Assembly (NCBI RefSeq): GCF_007859855.1
Contig: NZ_SJPK01000009.1
Span: 124,001 to 188,000 of the forward strand
DNA: 64,000 bases
Reading direction: 5' to 3'
DNA from: Allorhodopirellula solitaria
GTDB lineage: Bacteria; Planctomycetota; Planctomycetia; Pirellulales; Pirellulaceae
Part shown: in pieces, positions 40,106 through 49,048 of the stretch
Numbering within the stretch: position 1 is the stretch's first letter
Layout of the letters: the number at the start of each line of letters is the position of its first letter
Program-made: the position numbers and the translations under genes
The notes under the pieces: generated by a model
What the model was told of the DNA's origin: nothing
The model's input: only the letters and a program-made list of their open reading frames with translations
Databases searched by the model: none

Positions 40106-40561
40106 GTGTCGTCTACTAGAAACGATGTACGCCTCAGGTACCCACTGATCACAACCTTACTGTTTCTCGTTCGCGTCCTGTGGGCGTCGCCGTACACACT
40201 GGTTGGCCTCCTGATCGGTGGCATCGGACTATGCTTCGGCGGCCGCGTTCGAGTTCGTGGCCGCTCGATCGAATTCTACGGTGGCGGCATTCGATGGTTT
40301 CTCCACCGGCTACCACACGGCCAATTCACACTCGCGTTGACACTGGGTCACACGATACTCGGCCAAACCGATGCCGCTCTCGATATCTGTCGCAGACACG
40401 AGGCGATTCACGTCGCACAATACGAACGTTGGGGGCCTTTCATGCTACCTGCGTACTACCTCTCGTCGGTATTCGTGTGGCTGACCGGTCGGCGGTTCTA
40501 CCGTGATAACCCGTTTGAAGTCGAGGCCAACGATTTTCATGGTGGCGAGCATGGCCCGTAG
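40106..40561 (+). CDS. Membrane protein with an HExxH motif
   Basis: About 151 residues if it starts at the GTG at 40106; the frame is open back to a TTG at 40040. Two hydrophobic stretches at the N-terminus (LLFLVRVLWASPYTLVGLLI) and one near the end (FMLPAYYLSSVFVWLTG) flank a region with RRHEAIHVAQYERWGP. HEAIH fits a zinc-binding HExxH, and the following acidic residues (NPFEVEAND) could supply a third ligand. The family is not known to me. It directly follows mqnA-mqnC on the same strand. Confidence 0.65.
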   Translation: MSSTRNDVRLRYPLITTLLFLVRVLWASPYTLVGLLIGGIGLCFGGRVRVRGRSIEFYGGGIRWFLHRLPHGQFTLALTLGHTILGQTDAALDICRRHEAIHVAQYERWGPFMLPAYYLSSVFVWLTGRRFYRDNPFEVEANDFHGGEHGP

Positions 40562-40680
40562 CGCAACGGCGCCTCACTTGCATTCGACGCTGAGTTGCCC
40601 TGCGATCACGTTCGCTAAACGGCAACGGGCTTTGGCCGAATACCGCTGACTTTCGATGGGAAGCGGCCTGGGTAATCAAC

Positions 40681-40803
40681 AGCTCGGCTCCGTTTCTCCC
40701 GGCAGTGCCAGTCTAACATTGATAATCACATCCCACAAAGAAATCCTTCGATACGGGAGCCATGCCTTGAAAACCTCGGGCGCACGCTTCCGTCGGATGA
40801 GCC
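40681..40803 (+). mobile_element. Truncated copy of the 318-bp MITE-like element
   Basis: Matches the right ~123 bases of the element at 30676-30993, including the right terminal repeat. The left part is missing. It sits in the 319-base gap between the HExxH protein and prfB, and the REP-like hairpin follows at once. Bases 40562-40680 hold nothing recognisable. Confidence 0.75.
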
Positions 40804-40809
40804 TGAAAA

Positions 40810-40846
40810 AATAGCCGGTGGCTCGAGCGCAAGCGAACACCACCTG
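40810..40846. repeat. REP-like hairpin repeat, copy 2
   Basis: AATAGCCGGTGG...CACCACC, matching 17124-17160 with about five changes. It abuts the truncated MITE-like copy, which suggests a shared insertion hot spot or a compound element. Confidence 0.65.
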
Positions 40847-40880
40847 AACAGACACTACACTCGTCTACCGACACGCCCAC

Positions 40881-42006
40881 CTAACCCTCGTCATCGACGA
40901 CGGCTTCGCTTTTGCCAGCCTTGAGTCGCAGGAAGGCGTCGAAAAAGCCTTGCAGTTCGCTACCATTGAGCACGCTTTCGAAGTTCCCGACATAGTGTCC
41001 GGTGCGTGAGTCTTTGACCCGTTGATCGGGGTGCAAGAAGTAGTTGCGGATCTGGCTACCAAATCCGGTCTTGGCCTGTCCGGCATACTTCGACGCCTCT
41101 TCGGCTTCGCGGCGATCTTCTTCGATCCGTGCCATCTTCGCACGTAGCATCTTCCACGCCGTATCGCGGTTTTGGTGTTGGCTGCGTTCGTTTTGGCACT
41201 GCACGACGGTGTTGGTGGGAATGTGGGTCAAGCGGACTGCACTATCAGTTTTGTTAACGTGTTGTCCACCCGCTCCGCCAGCCCGGTAAGTGTCCTCCCG
41301 CACGTCCTTTTTCTCGATGTCGATAACGATCGAATCATCGATCTCTGGCGAGACACTGACGGCGGCAAAACTGGTTTGGCGTTTGCCCTCGCTATTGAAG
41401 GGGCTAATCCGGACGAGCCGGTGCATTCCCTCTTCGCCCTTGAGGTACCCATAGGCCATGGGGCCGCGGATCGCGATCGACGCGTTATTGATCCCCGCCT
41501 CCTCGTTCTCGTGGCGGTCGAGCAGCTCAATTTTGTAGCCGTGTCCCACCGCCCAAGCGGAGTACATGCGGAGCATCATGTCGGCCCAGTCGTTGGCGTC
41601 GGTACCGCCATCGCGGGCGTTGAGCGTGAGGATCGCGCCAGCCGCGTCGTGGGGGCCGCTCAGGAGAGCCTTCAGCTCGAGATCGTCGAGGATCCCTTCG
41701 AGCCGATCGATTTCACCGCGAACTTCCTCCTCGATCGAGGGGTCTTCCTCTGCCATCTCGAACAAAGCGTTCAGGTCGGTCGCCGATTCATCGAGATCGT
41801 CCAACGGCCCGACAATGCCCTTGAGCGTCTTCAGCTGCATCACGACCTTCTGAGCCGACTCGCTGTTATCCCAGAAATCAGGGGCCGCCATCTGAGTCTC
41901 GATCGTCTGGATCTGCTCGTTCTTTGCCGCGTGGTCAAAGAGAGTCCTGTAGCTGTTTCAGGCGAGCGACGATCGATTTTCGGCGTTGGGTCAATTCAGC
42001 GTCCAT
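40881..42006 (-). CDS. prfB: Peptide chain release factor 2, with programmed +1 frameshift
   Basis: Reads UGA and UAA stop codons at the ribosome. The coding sequence is in two frames. ATG at 42006 opens 23 codons ending ...QDSL, then TGA at 41937-41935; a +1 shift on CTT TGA C continues as DHAAKNEQIQ into the long frame. The total is 374 residues. The anticodon-like SPF tripeptide (RISPFNSEG) identifies RF2, and GGQ (AGGAGGQHVNKT) is the catalytic motif. The long frame alone, from an internal ATG at 41891, would lack the N-terminal helix. The gene is divergent from mnmA. Confidence 0.96.
41934..41940 (-). promoter_or_regulatory. RF2 programmed +1 frameshift site
   Basis: On the minus strand the bases read CTTTGAC. 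CTT TGA is read in the zero frame and the ribosome slips to CT TTG A/GAC. This is the same heptamer as in E. coli prfB. An upstream AGGA (in CTACAGGACT) is a possible internal Shine-Dalgarno. It lets RF2 level control its own synthesis. Confidence 0.93.
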
Positions 42007-42115
42007 GACGGATCAGGCTCAATGGGTATGATAGGGGTGGTGTGATGATGCTCGCCGATCCGATCGGCGACAGAATCCTGGTTTTTGTGTGCTTCTTTCA
42101 CTGGGTTATTTATAC

Positions 42116-43294
42116 ATGTCTCGTGTCGTTCTTGCGATGAGTGGCGGGGTGGATTCGTCCGTCGCGGCCCACCTGCTCACCCAGGCTGGCCATGAGGTGA
42201 TCGGCGTGTTCATGCGGCACGGCGAAGCCTCGGCGTCAGCGTGCCGAATCAGCAGCGACGAGGCGTCCGACTCCAATCCGCTCGGACTGCCCGTCCTCGC
42301 TGGGACGTCGATGGGCGCCGTATCGACGGGCAAACGCGCCGATCACAAACAGGGTTGCTGCAGCGCCACCGATGCTGCCGACGCCCGCCGCGTGGCGATG
42401 TCGATGGATATCCCCTTCTATTCGCTCGACCTGCAGGAAGATTTTCGAAAAATCGTCGACTATTTCGTGGACGACTACCTCAACGCTCGCACCCCCAACC
42501 CCTGCGTCAAATGCAACCATTGGATCAAGTTCGGCAAACTCTTCGACTACGCTGACGGTGTCGATGCGGACTACGTCGCCACCGGCCACTACGCCCGGAT
42601 GCAGCACACCGAGGGCACAGCGCAGCTCCTGCGAGGACTCGATGACGGCAAAGACCAATCCTACGCACTCTTTGGCATCGGTCGCGAGCGGCTGGCGCGA
42701 ATGATGCTGCCTGTCGGCGATTTCAAGAAATCTGAAATTCGCGAGATCGCTGCCTCGCTGGGCTTGGGCGTCTCCGAGAAGAAAGACAGCCAAGAGATCT
42801 GCTTCGTTACCCAGGGGCACCACAGTGACTTTGTGAAGTCGCGTCGCCCCGATCGTGTCGGCACCACCGCAGGCGATTTCGTCACGACCGACGGACGTGT
42901 TGTCGGGCAACACAACGGGTTCGAAGCGTTCACGATCGGCCAGCGGAAAGGACTCGGCGTGGCGCTCGGTACCCCCCACTTCGTCGTCCGCATCGAAGCC
43001 GATACGCGGCGGGTCGTGCTCGGCAGCCCCGAGGAACTGCTCGCCCCAGGGCTGGAGGCGGACCAAGCCAATTGGTTGATCGATCCTGAGTCGCTGCCCG
43101 ATCAGGTCAGCGTGCAGATTCGCTACAACGGCCGCCCCCACGCTGCTCGCGTGAAGCTCAACCCCGCCGACCCGGCGCGATTCACCGTGCAGTTCGTCGA
43201 GCCTCAATCCGCAGTCGCACCCGGCCAAGCCGCCGTGGTCTACGACGCCCACCGCGTCCTCGGTGGCGGTTGGATCGTGGCTGCGACCGAGTAG
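42116..43294 (+). CDS. mnmA: tRNA-specific 2-thiouridylase MnmA
   Basis: Thiolates the wobble uridine of Lys, Glu and Gln tRNAs. 392 residues from the ATG before SRVVLAMSGGVDSSVAAHLL, which contains the PP-loop SGGVDSS. The two catalytic cysteines are in TPNPCVKCN and in DSQEICFVTQG. The later domain has FTIGQRKGLG. A segment of roughly 40 residues after VFMRHGE is longer than in E. coli but carries the conserved GCCSATDAADARRVA. An open frame starts 27 bases upstream, but this ATG fits the family. Confidence 0.96.
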   Translation: MSRVVLAMSGGVDSSVAAHLLTQAGHEVIGVFMRHGEASASACRISSDEASDSNPLGLPVLAGTSMGAVSTGKRADHKQGCCSATDAADARRVAMSMDIPFYSLDLQEDFRKIVDYFVDDYLNARTPNPCVKCNHWIKFGKLFDYADGVDADYVATGHYARMQHTEGTAQLLRGLDDGKDQSYALFGIGRERLARMMLPVGDFKKSEIREIAASLGLGVSEKKDSQEICFVTQGHHSDFVKSRRPDRVGTTAGDFVTTDGRVVGQHNGFEAFTIGQRKGLGVALGTPHFVVRIEADTRRVVLGSPEELLAPGLEADQANWLIDPESLPDQVSVQIRYNGRPHAARVKLNPADPARFTVQFVEPQSAVAPGQAAVVYDAHRVLGGGWIVAATE

Positions 43295-43330
43295 GCAACT
43301 GCCGTACTTATCCAAGCGGGCTATCGGGCG

Positions 43331-43353
43331 AGTAGTAGTAGTAGTAGTAGTAG
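43331..43353. repeat. AGT trinucleotide microsatellite
   Basis: Seven and two-thirds copies of AGT, 37 bases after mnmA. Slippage could change its length. No coding role. Confidence 0.9.
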
Positions 43354-43357
43354 GGCC

Positions 43358-43419
43358 GGTTCCTACCGGCCACACACACCTCGGCCGCCGTCAGTACTGG
43401 GTTTGCATTGACGCGGGAC
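43358..43419 (+). repeat. 62-bp direct repeat, copy 1
   Basis: Shares GTACTGGGTTTGC.TTGACG (one variable base) and flanking bases with 43563-43624; about five mismatches in 62. It begins with the small inverted pair GCCGGT/ACCGGC. Confidence 0.75.
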
Positions 43420-43562
43420 AGGAAACCAAGTCGATCAACTTTGCTGTCATGCGGGGCAAGCCCGCATGGGAGCGGGGTGAATGCTGCATCTTGATCTAAT
43501 CACAAAACGGAGATTCCTGTCAGACAAGCTGACAGGGGATCCGGTTTTGTGGATAAAGACAA

Positions 43563-43624
43563 GGTTCCCACCGGCCACACGCACCTCAGCCGCCATCAGT
43601 ACTGGGTTTGCGTTGACGCGGGAC
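43563..43624 (+). repeat. 62-bp direct repeat, copy 2
   Basis: Partner of 43358-43419, in the same orientation, 143 bases downstream of its end. Confidence 0.75.
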
Positions 43625-43790
43625 CACTGACGTCGGCTAGACAAGTTGATCAGAGGGGTACTTGTTGTGCGCGAGAGCTGACAGCTCATCGACTCGGCCG
43701 TCATCGGCCGTCGATTCAATGAAGCCAGCATTGGCTCGGAAAACAAAGTGCTATGTCCCTCTGGTACTCTGCTGGTACTCTGGTAGCTCT

Positions 43791-43979
43791 CTTCATCGGG
43801 ATGTCTGGGATGAGGATTTCTATCGCAGAGGCGCAGAGAGCGCAGAGGCCAGTGCTGGTGTGTCCTTGATTTCACCTCTGCGTGCTCTGCGCCTCTGCGT
43901 TGTGAACTGAATCTGAATGAATTCAACGCAGAGCGCATTGGTCTAATTTTTCTGCGATTCATTCTATCATCACGGCGGC
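43791..43979. repeat. ~190-bp hairpin-bearing direct repeat, copy 1
   Basis: Contains a stem of about 24 bp made from GCAGAGGCGCAGAG...GCAGAGG and its inverse CCTCTGCG...CTCTGCGCCTCTGC (43823-43898). This is followed by a tail that recurs in copy 2. Copy 2 lies at 44058-44247 in the same orientation. Confidence 0.8.
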
Positions 43980-44057
43980 TGGGTCGGCGTGGACGATTCT
44001 GATCACACTGTGGCTGGGGTTCGCGGCACCGATGATTCACTCGGTGAGTGGGTCCTT

Positions 44058-44247
44058 CTTCATCGGGATGCTCTGGGATGAGGATTTTCTATCGCAGAGG
44101 CGCAGAGAGCGCAGAGTCCTGTTGCTGGTGTGTTCTTGATTTTACCTCTGCGTGCTCTGAGCCTCTGCGTTGTGAACTCCATCTGAATGAATTCAACGCA
44201 GGGCGGATGGTCTAATTTTTCTGCGATTCATTCTATCATCGCGGCGG
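44058..44247. repeat. ~190-bp hairpin-bearing direct repeat, copy 2, overlapping a gene end
   Basis: Same layout as copy 1, about 90% alike by eye. Its last 20 bases contain the stop codon and final codons of the minus-strand gene that ends at 44228. Confidence 0.8.
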
Positions 44248-45628
44248 CCCAATTGCCATCACCGGGGGCTTCGATGCGAATCGAGGCGGCCGCGGGGAGT
44301 GATTTCGGCTCGATCGCTTCGCCTGTTTCGATGTTGATCCAGTGAATGGTCAGTGGACGGGTGTGCCCGGAGCGATCCAAGTGAACACTGCCACCTGCAG
44401 GGAAATAGATTGCATAGGCGCGGCCAGGATCGGCAGCGAGATAGGCTTCATTGTCTTCACGATCAGAGAGCAATTCATTGGCGGCCTCGACGGACCAAAG
44501 CGGGACCCGGGCCTCGAGTTCTCGTGCCGCTTGGATGCTCGCGACGGCCTGATCGTTGAGCCCTAGACCTGCGCTGGGACGATGGAATCTCATTGAGGCG
44601 GCACCGGCCAGCAGATGTCGCCAGAAACGCTCGATCCCATCCTGATCGGTATGGCCAAACTTGTTGCCCGACGCCCCGTATGTTTTGGTGGTGTTCATGG
44701 GCCGCGGTTGCACCCTGAGGTACTCGCGGACACTTAGGAAATTGTCCCAGTGCTCTTGCCCGTGGTTGTGATTATTTTGAGAAACGTCGACATAGTTATA
44801 TAACTCCGGGTGATCAAACGTTTGCTTGTGCTGCGGAGACGTCAAATTCCAATCGTCCCACATTTCGGTGACGTCGAGTGTTTTGTGCTTGGCCGCCGCC
44901 CGTTGCTTAATGAACTGCGCCCAGTAGCGACTCCACGCTGGTTCGCCTTTCGTTTCGTTGTCGATGCAGTACAGCACGTGGTCGTAGGGCAAGATGTGCT
45001 CGAGCAACTTACTGACGAAGCGTTGCTGGTACGGCAAAACGACTTGATTATTTCGTTGCTGGGGCGTCGTGAAAAAGAAAGGTTGCTTGTTGGCACCCGG
45101 GTGATCCGGATAACTCTGGGCAAACCCAGACTGCTCGGCGGTGTAATTGACGTTGTTGCGGGGGTGGTAGGGATGGCCTTGCCAGTGATCCTGACCGCCT
45201 TGGTCCGTGTAATCGAACCGATCCCAAATCTCAATCTGGACGACGATGTTTCGCTTGGACGTCTCGCGGAGCATTCGTTCGAAACGGGTCCAGTACTCGA
45301 CGTTCCAACGATCGAGGTCATACTTGCCACTGGCGAGTCGCTTGAAGGGATAGACTTCGAATCCCTTGTCGTGACGGTCGCTCATCGTGTTGCGAATCAC
45401 ATTGCCACCCGCCGCGGACAACCGTTCCAACTGCGCGATCAGCTGCGATTCCGGCCACTGGAACAGGTTGTCATCATCGCTGCCTCCCAACAGCAACACT
45501 GGTTCGCCGCGAAAGCTCCAATACCATGGGTACTCGGCAGACGGCCGCAGCGGCTGCTCAGCGGCCAGACGCCCCGTGGCAGAAAACGCCAACGCACAGA
45601 GCAACAGATAGCGAACACATTGATTCAT
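44228..45628 (-). CDS. Secreted glycoside-hydrolase-like TIM-barrel protein
   Basis: 466 residues from the ATG before NQCVRYLLLCALAFSATGRLA, a signal peptide. The mature chain opens with PLRPSAEYPWYWSFRGEPVLLLG. It then shows features of a (beta/alpha)8 glycosidase: GGNVIRNTMSDR, NIVVQIEIWDRFDY, YCIDNETKGEPAWSRYW (Asn-Glu pair at a strand end), and a small C-terminal beta domain. Similar folds occur in planctomycete proteins called cellulase-like or DUF4038-like. The substrate is not known. Its last ~7 residues come from a dispersed repeat. It follows moaE with a 78-base gap. Confidence 0.72.
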   Translation of the reverse strand: MNQCVRYLLLCALAFSATGRLAAEQPLRPSAEYPWYWSFRGEPVLLLGGSDDDNLFQWPESQLIAQLERLSAAGGNVIRNTMSDRHDKGFEVYPFKRLASGKYDLDRWNVEYWTRFERMLRETSKRNIVVQIEIWDRFDYTDQGGQDHWQGHPYHPRNNVNYTAEQSGFAQSYPDHPGANKQPFFFTTPQQRNNQVVLPYQQRFVSKLLEHILPYDHVLYCIDNETKGEPAWSRYWAQFIKQRAAAKHKTLDVTEMWDDWNLTSPQHKQTFDHPELYNYVDVSQNNHNHGQEHWDNFLSVREYLRVQPRPMNTTKTYGASGNKFGHTDQDGIERFWRHLLAGAASMRFHRPSAGLGLNDQAVASIQAARELEARVPLWSVEAANELLSDREDNEAYLAADPGRAYAIYFPAGGSVHLDRSGHTRPLTIHWINIETGEAIEPKSLPAAASIRIEAPGDGNWAAAMIE

Positions 45629-45706
45629 GATCGAACTCGATGGTGCAAGGAAAAGCAAAAAGAGGGAAACCTGACGGAAACGAGAGGCAATCAACAGCAC
45701 GTCCAC

Positions 45707-46168
45707 TTAGGAATTGCCCTCATCCGCAGTGCTGCGGGGCACCTTCCAGATGGGGACGTGTTTTTTCATCGCGTCGATAAAATCGTCGACGAACGCAATG
45801 GCTTCCTTGCGATGGGCCGCAGCGACCTGCAGTACAAACGAGCAACCACCGTTGCCGACGAAGCCAAAACTATGCTCCACGTCGACGGCAATGACACCAT
45901 GTTTGATCGCGTGTGAATGAGCGAGACGATCGAGTTCGCGGGAGGTCATTGGTTCGTAGATCTCGTACTCCAAACCATCGATCGGCTCGAGGGTGTTCTC
46001 CGAGGTCGCCTCACTGCCGCGGACACAACCTAGAAAGGTGATCACCGCGCCGGCGTTGGCCGCTTGACGGGCCGCCTCAGCGAAATTCGCAGGAGCGATA
46101 ATCGGGCCCTCGGTCAACGCGACCCGGATGTGCGGCCCGGGGGAGAGAACGCTTAGGTCAGCCTCCAC
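45707..46168 (-). CDS. moaE: Molybdopterin synthase catalytic subunit MoaE
   Basis: Adds sulfur to cyclic pyranopterin monophosphate using MoaD thiocarboxylate. 153 residues from a GTG that overlaps the end of moaD by 11 bases. Motifs are GAVITFLGCVRGS, LEYEIYEPMTSRELDRLA and the conserved end AAAHRKEAIAFVDDFIDAMK followed by VPIWK. The catalytic Lys is in the MKKHVPIWK region. Confidence 0.95.
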   Translation of the reverse strand: MEADLSVLSPGPHIRVALTEGPIIAPANFAEAARQAANAGAVITFLGCVRGSEATSENTLEPIDGLEYEIYEPMTSRELDRLAHSHAIKHGVIAVDVEHSFGFVGNGGCSFVLQVAAAHRKEAIAFVDDFIDAMKKHVPIWKVPRSTADEGNS

Positions 46169-46442
46169 TGATCAGCCCCACCAATGCGACTTCATCACCA
46201 CGCTGGATCGGGCACCCCGCGGTAGCGAACTCATGATTGACCGCGATCCGGCTGACGTTCAGCGAACTGGCGAGATCGGGGTAGGTCTCGGCTATCTTGC
46301 TGATCAGCTTGCCCGCCGTGATCGGGAACTCGATCGCCGACAATCGCAGGCGATCAGTGCCGGCGCTACGTGCCTGGGGACCGAAAACGAGAACCGACAA
46401 ATCGCCAACCGATGGATGGGACGAAGACGCAGCGGACGACAT
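46158..46442 (-). CDS. moaD: Molybdopterin synthase sulfur carrier subunit MoaD
   Basis: 94 residues of ubiquitin-like fold ending in the required Gly-Gly (ALVGLISGG), where the thiocarboxylate forms. The start is an ATG two bases after the moaA stop codon, so moaA-moaD-moaE are an operon. Confidence 0.93.
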   Translation of the reverse strand: MSSAASSSHPSVGDLSVLVFGPQARSAGTDRLRLSAIEFPITAGKLISKIAETYPDLASSLNVSRIAVNHEFATAGCPIQRGDEVALVGLISGG

Positions 46443-46444
46443 AC

Positions 46445-47458
46445 CTAACCTCCGATCGCATGCATGGGGCGTGATGGGCGGAGGAATGACAGATCATCCG
46501 TCCCGTGCCCACGTTTTTTCAATTTCACGGATTCCTGCATCGCCGCGATAATTCTCTCATCGCTCGCATCGCTTCGCAGCAACTCACGGACATCGCCAGA
46601 GTCTTCACCAAACAAGCAATTTCGCAGCTGCCCGTCAGCGGTCAGGCGAAATCGGTCGCAGGTGTTGCAGAAGGGTTTCGTCACCGAGGCGATCACACCT
46701 ACGGTTCCCTGCCCGTCGGTGAAACGATAGTCGGCAGCCGGGGCCGACCCCCGTTGTTGGACTGGCTCGAGCGGCCCGACCAAACGTTCGAACATCGCGA
46801 TAATCTCATCGCCCGAGAACACCGCGGAGGTGTCCCAGTTCCCGTCGCTATCGAGCGGCATGAATTCGATGAAGCGGACAGGGATTCCCGTCCGTCTGGT
46901 GAATTTTCCGAAGGCAACGATCTGATGTTCAGTGAGCCCTCGCATGGCGATCGAGTTCACCTTGACGTTCATGCCCGCCTGCACCGCGGCGTCAATCCCG
47001 CTGAGCACACGCTGCAATCCCGAGCGGCGGGTGGCCGCTCGGAACGTCTCCTCATCGAGTGCATCGAGGCTCACGTTGACGTGCCGGAGTCCAGCGGCGA
47101 GGAGATCATCGAGTTGGTCCTCGAGCAGGACGCCGTTGGTCGTTACCGATACCTTGTCCAAACCCTCGATCCGACATAGCGATTCGATGAGGCGATGCAG
47201 TTGGGCGCGGACGAGCGGCTCGCCACCGGTTAAGCGCACATCGGCAACGCCAAGTGAGACCGCGATCTGGACAAAGCGAACGATCTCTTCAAACGTCAAG
47301 ATTTCGCTGCGCGGCTGATACTGCGGCGTGTGCTCGGGCATGCAGTACGTGCAACGCAAATTGCAGCGGTCAGTGACACTGACTCGCAAACTGCGATGGA
47401 CGCGCCCGAAACGATCTACGAGAGCGGAGCCGGCGGCTACTCCATTTTGATTCGACAT
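46445..47458 (-). CDS. moaA: GTP 3',8-cyclase MoaA (radical SAM)
   Basis: First step of molybdenum cofactor synthesis, together with MoaC. 337 residues. The SAM cluster is CNLRCTYC in VSVTDRCNLRCTYCMPEH. The second cluster is CNTCDRFRLTADGQLRNC, and the C-terminus ends in Gly-Gly. LTGGEPLVR and SLDALDEETF are also typical. Its ATG lies inside the 3' end of the SMP-30-like gene (22-base overlap). Confidence 0.97.
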   Translation of the reverse strand: MSNQNGVAAGSALVDRFGRVHRSLRVSVTDRCNLRCTYCMPEHTPQYQPRSEILTFEEIVRFVQIAVSLGVADVRLTGGEPLVRAQLHRLIESLCRIEGLDKVSVTTNGVLLEDQLDDLLAAGLRHVNVSLDALDEETFRAATRRSGLQRVLSGIDAAVQAGMNVKVNSIAMRGLTEHQIVAFGKFTRRTGIPVRFIEFMPLDSDGNWDTSAVFSGDEIIAMFERLVGPLEPVQQRGSAPAADYRFTDGQGTVGVIASVTKPFCNTCDRFRLTADGQLRNCLFGEDSGDVRELLRSDASDERIIAAMQESVKLKKRGHGTDDLSFLRPSRPMHAIGG

Positions 47459-48474
47459 AGCTCTTTATCGGCGGTGATGTACAACCATTTTTCGTCTTGA
47501 TCGAACGTACAATTGCTGACGCGTCCGCCTGTGATCATTCGTCCGAGCAATTCACCCTCGGGAGTGATCACGTAGATCCCACCGGGACCGCTGCAGAACA
47601 GCGTCCCAGAGGAATGCACCGCCATGCCATCAAAAGCACCGGGCATGTCGCTCATGAATCGCTTGGCGTTGGCGAGTTCCCGTAGCGGCCCGAGTTTGCC
47701 GTCGGCTTGGATTGGGAACGCAACGACGACAGGTCGCTGGCCATCGCTTTGGGCGATGTAAAGAGTTTCCTGGTCGGGTGAAATCCCGATGCCATTGGGA
47801 CGCACCATTTCGGTGGTCAGCAAGCTCAGTTCACCGTCGGTGGACAAGCGATAGACGCCACAAAAATCCAGTTCACGACGATCGTCCTTTTCGCGGCGGG
47901 GCAAGCCATAGGGCGGGTCGGTGAAGTAGACATTTCCGGCTCGATCGAAGACCAGATCGTTAGGGCTATTGAGCCGCTTGCCTTCGAAGCGATCGACGAG
48001 TGTTTTTTTGCCACCGCCGCTGGTCAGCACCGAGAGCCGGCGGTCACCATGCTCACACATCGTCAAACGACCACTGGGGTCGAGAGCCAAACCATTGCTA
48101 CCCGGCTCGGCGCCATAATAGGAGACACCGGTGTAGCCGCTCGGCGTGAGGAAAGTGTCGATACCCTGACCGGGCGTCCAACGAAAAATGGTGTTCCGAG
48201 GGATGTCCGAAAACAGCAGGCAGCCGGCATCGCTTTGGCATCCGTCAACCTGCGATCCGCTAGGCACCCACAGCGGGCCTTCGGTCCAGGTAAATCCTCC
48301 TGCGAGCACTTCCATTTTGGCGTCCGGCGCGAAGAACTTCTCCAGTTCTGGTTGGAGCGTTTCGACGCGTCCGATCATGCGTGGGGATTCCGCCTCGGCA
48401 TCGCGGGCGGGACTGACTAACAGGGCCGACAGTGCGAACACACAAGTGCCCAATAACGACGGAATTATCTTCAT
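47437..48474 (-). CDS. Secreted SMP-30/gluconolactonase-like protein
   Basis: 345 residues from the ATG that starts a signal peptide (MKIIPSLLGTCVFALSALLV). The propeller motifs are FTWTEGPLWVP, PGSNGLALDPSGRLTMCEHG, LNSPNDLVFDRAGNVYFTDPPYGL and RPNGIGISPDQETLYIAQS. The Glu, Asn and Asp residues in these motifs match the metal site of the SMP-30/gluconolactonase family. It would hydrolyse a sugar lactone or a related ester outside the cytoplasm. It overlaps moaA by 22 bases, so it is the first gene of the mo operon, although no functional link is obvious. Confidence 0.9.
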   Translation of the reverse strand: MKIIPSLLGTCVFALSALLVSPARDAEAESPRMIGRVETLQPELEKFFAPDAKMEVLAGGFTWTEGPLWVPSGSQVDGCQSDAGCLLFSDIPRNTIFRWTPGQGIDTFLTPSGYTGVSYYGAEPGSNGLALDPSGRLTMCEHGDRRLSVLTSGGGKKTLVDRFEGKRLNSPNDLVFDRAGNVYFTDPPYGLPRREKDDRRELDFCGVYRLSTDGELSLLTTEMVRPNGIGISPDQETLYIAQSDGQRPVVVAFPIQADGKLGPLRELANAKRFMSDMPGAFDGMAVHSSGTLFCSGPGGIYVITPEGELLGRMITGGRVSNCTFDQDEKWLYITADKELCRIKME

Positions 48475-48585
48475 GCGGTTTCTCTCGGTGGGTGGGGTGT
48501 GACCAGGCAGGACCCGCCAGGATAACAGCCAGCGAGCAAGAACTGTAGAGGCACCCCCAGACGGCAAGGGAATGCCAGAAATTCC

Positions 48586-48903
48586 GGCTCATCCGACGGA
48601 AGCGTGCGCCCGAGGTTTTCAAGGCATGGCTCCAGTATCGAAGGATTTATTTGTGGGATGTGATTATCAATGTTAGACTGGCACTGCCGGGAGAAACGGA
48701 GCCGAGCTCTGCAGAGCTGCTGGCTTGGCAAGGGATATCTCGGTCGCCAGCGTTTCCCTGCAAAAGCGGTACGCCAATGGTGTTGTCTGTCTCTTGCGAG
48801 CGTTTGTTCGTCAGGGACGCATTTTTGAACGATCATTGGATACGAGAGCCATGCCTCAAAAAAACTTCCGCTGTGCTCTGCGCACGCTTCCGTCGGATGA
48901 ACC
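48586..48903 (-). mobile_element. 318-bp MITE-like element, copy C (inverted)
   Basis: Reads on the minus strand as the same element as 30676-30993. Both ends carry the CATCCGACGGAAGCGTGCGC terminal repeat. It lies 112 bases upstream of the SMP-30-like gene start and 146 bases before the start of the TIM-barrel gene, in a 574-base gap. The rest of the gap shows nothing coding. Confidence 0.75.
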
Positions 48904-49048
48904 GAAATTCTCCCCTTATGGCTGTCAACAGCATGCCGTCGAGCTATCTTGGTTAGCTTCCCATTCCTTGCAAGCTCGTGATGGTTGATTGCGGAATCGA
49001 TCGGATCGACAGCCAGATGGAACCCAGTTCCCCCCCAGGATACTTTTT

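Larger units (their letters stand above)
43295..44227. other. Gene-free stretch full of repeats
   Basis: About 930 bases with no credible gene. It holds an AGT microsatellite (43331-43353), a 62-bp direct repeat (43358-43419 and 43563-43624) and most of a ~190-bp direct repeat (listed separately). There is also a hairpin CATGCGGG/CCCGCATG near 43449-43469. Confidence 0.7.
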
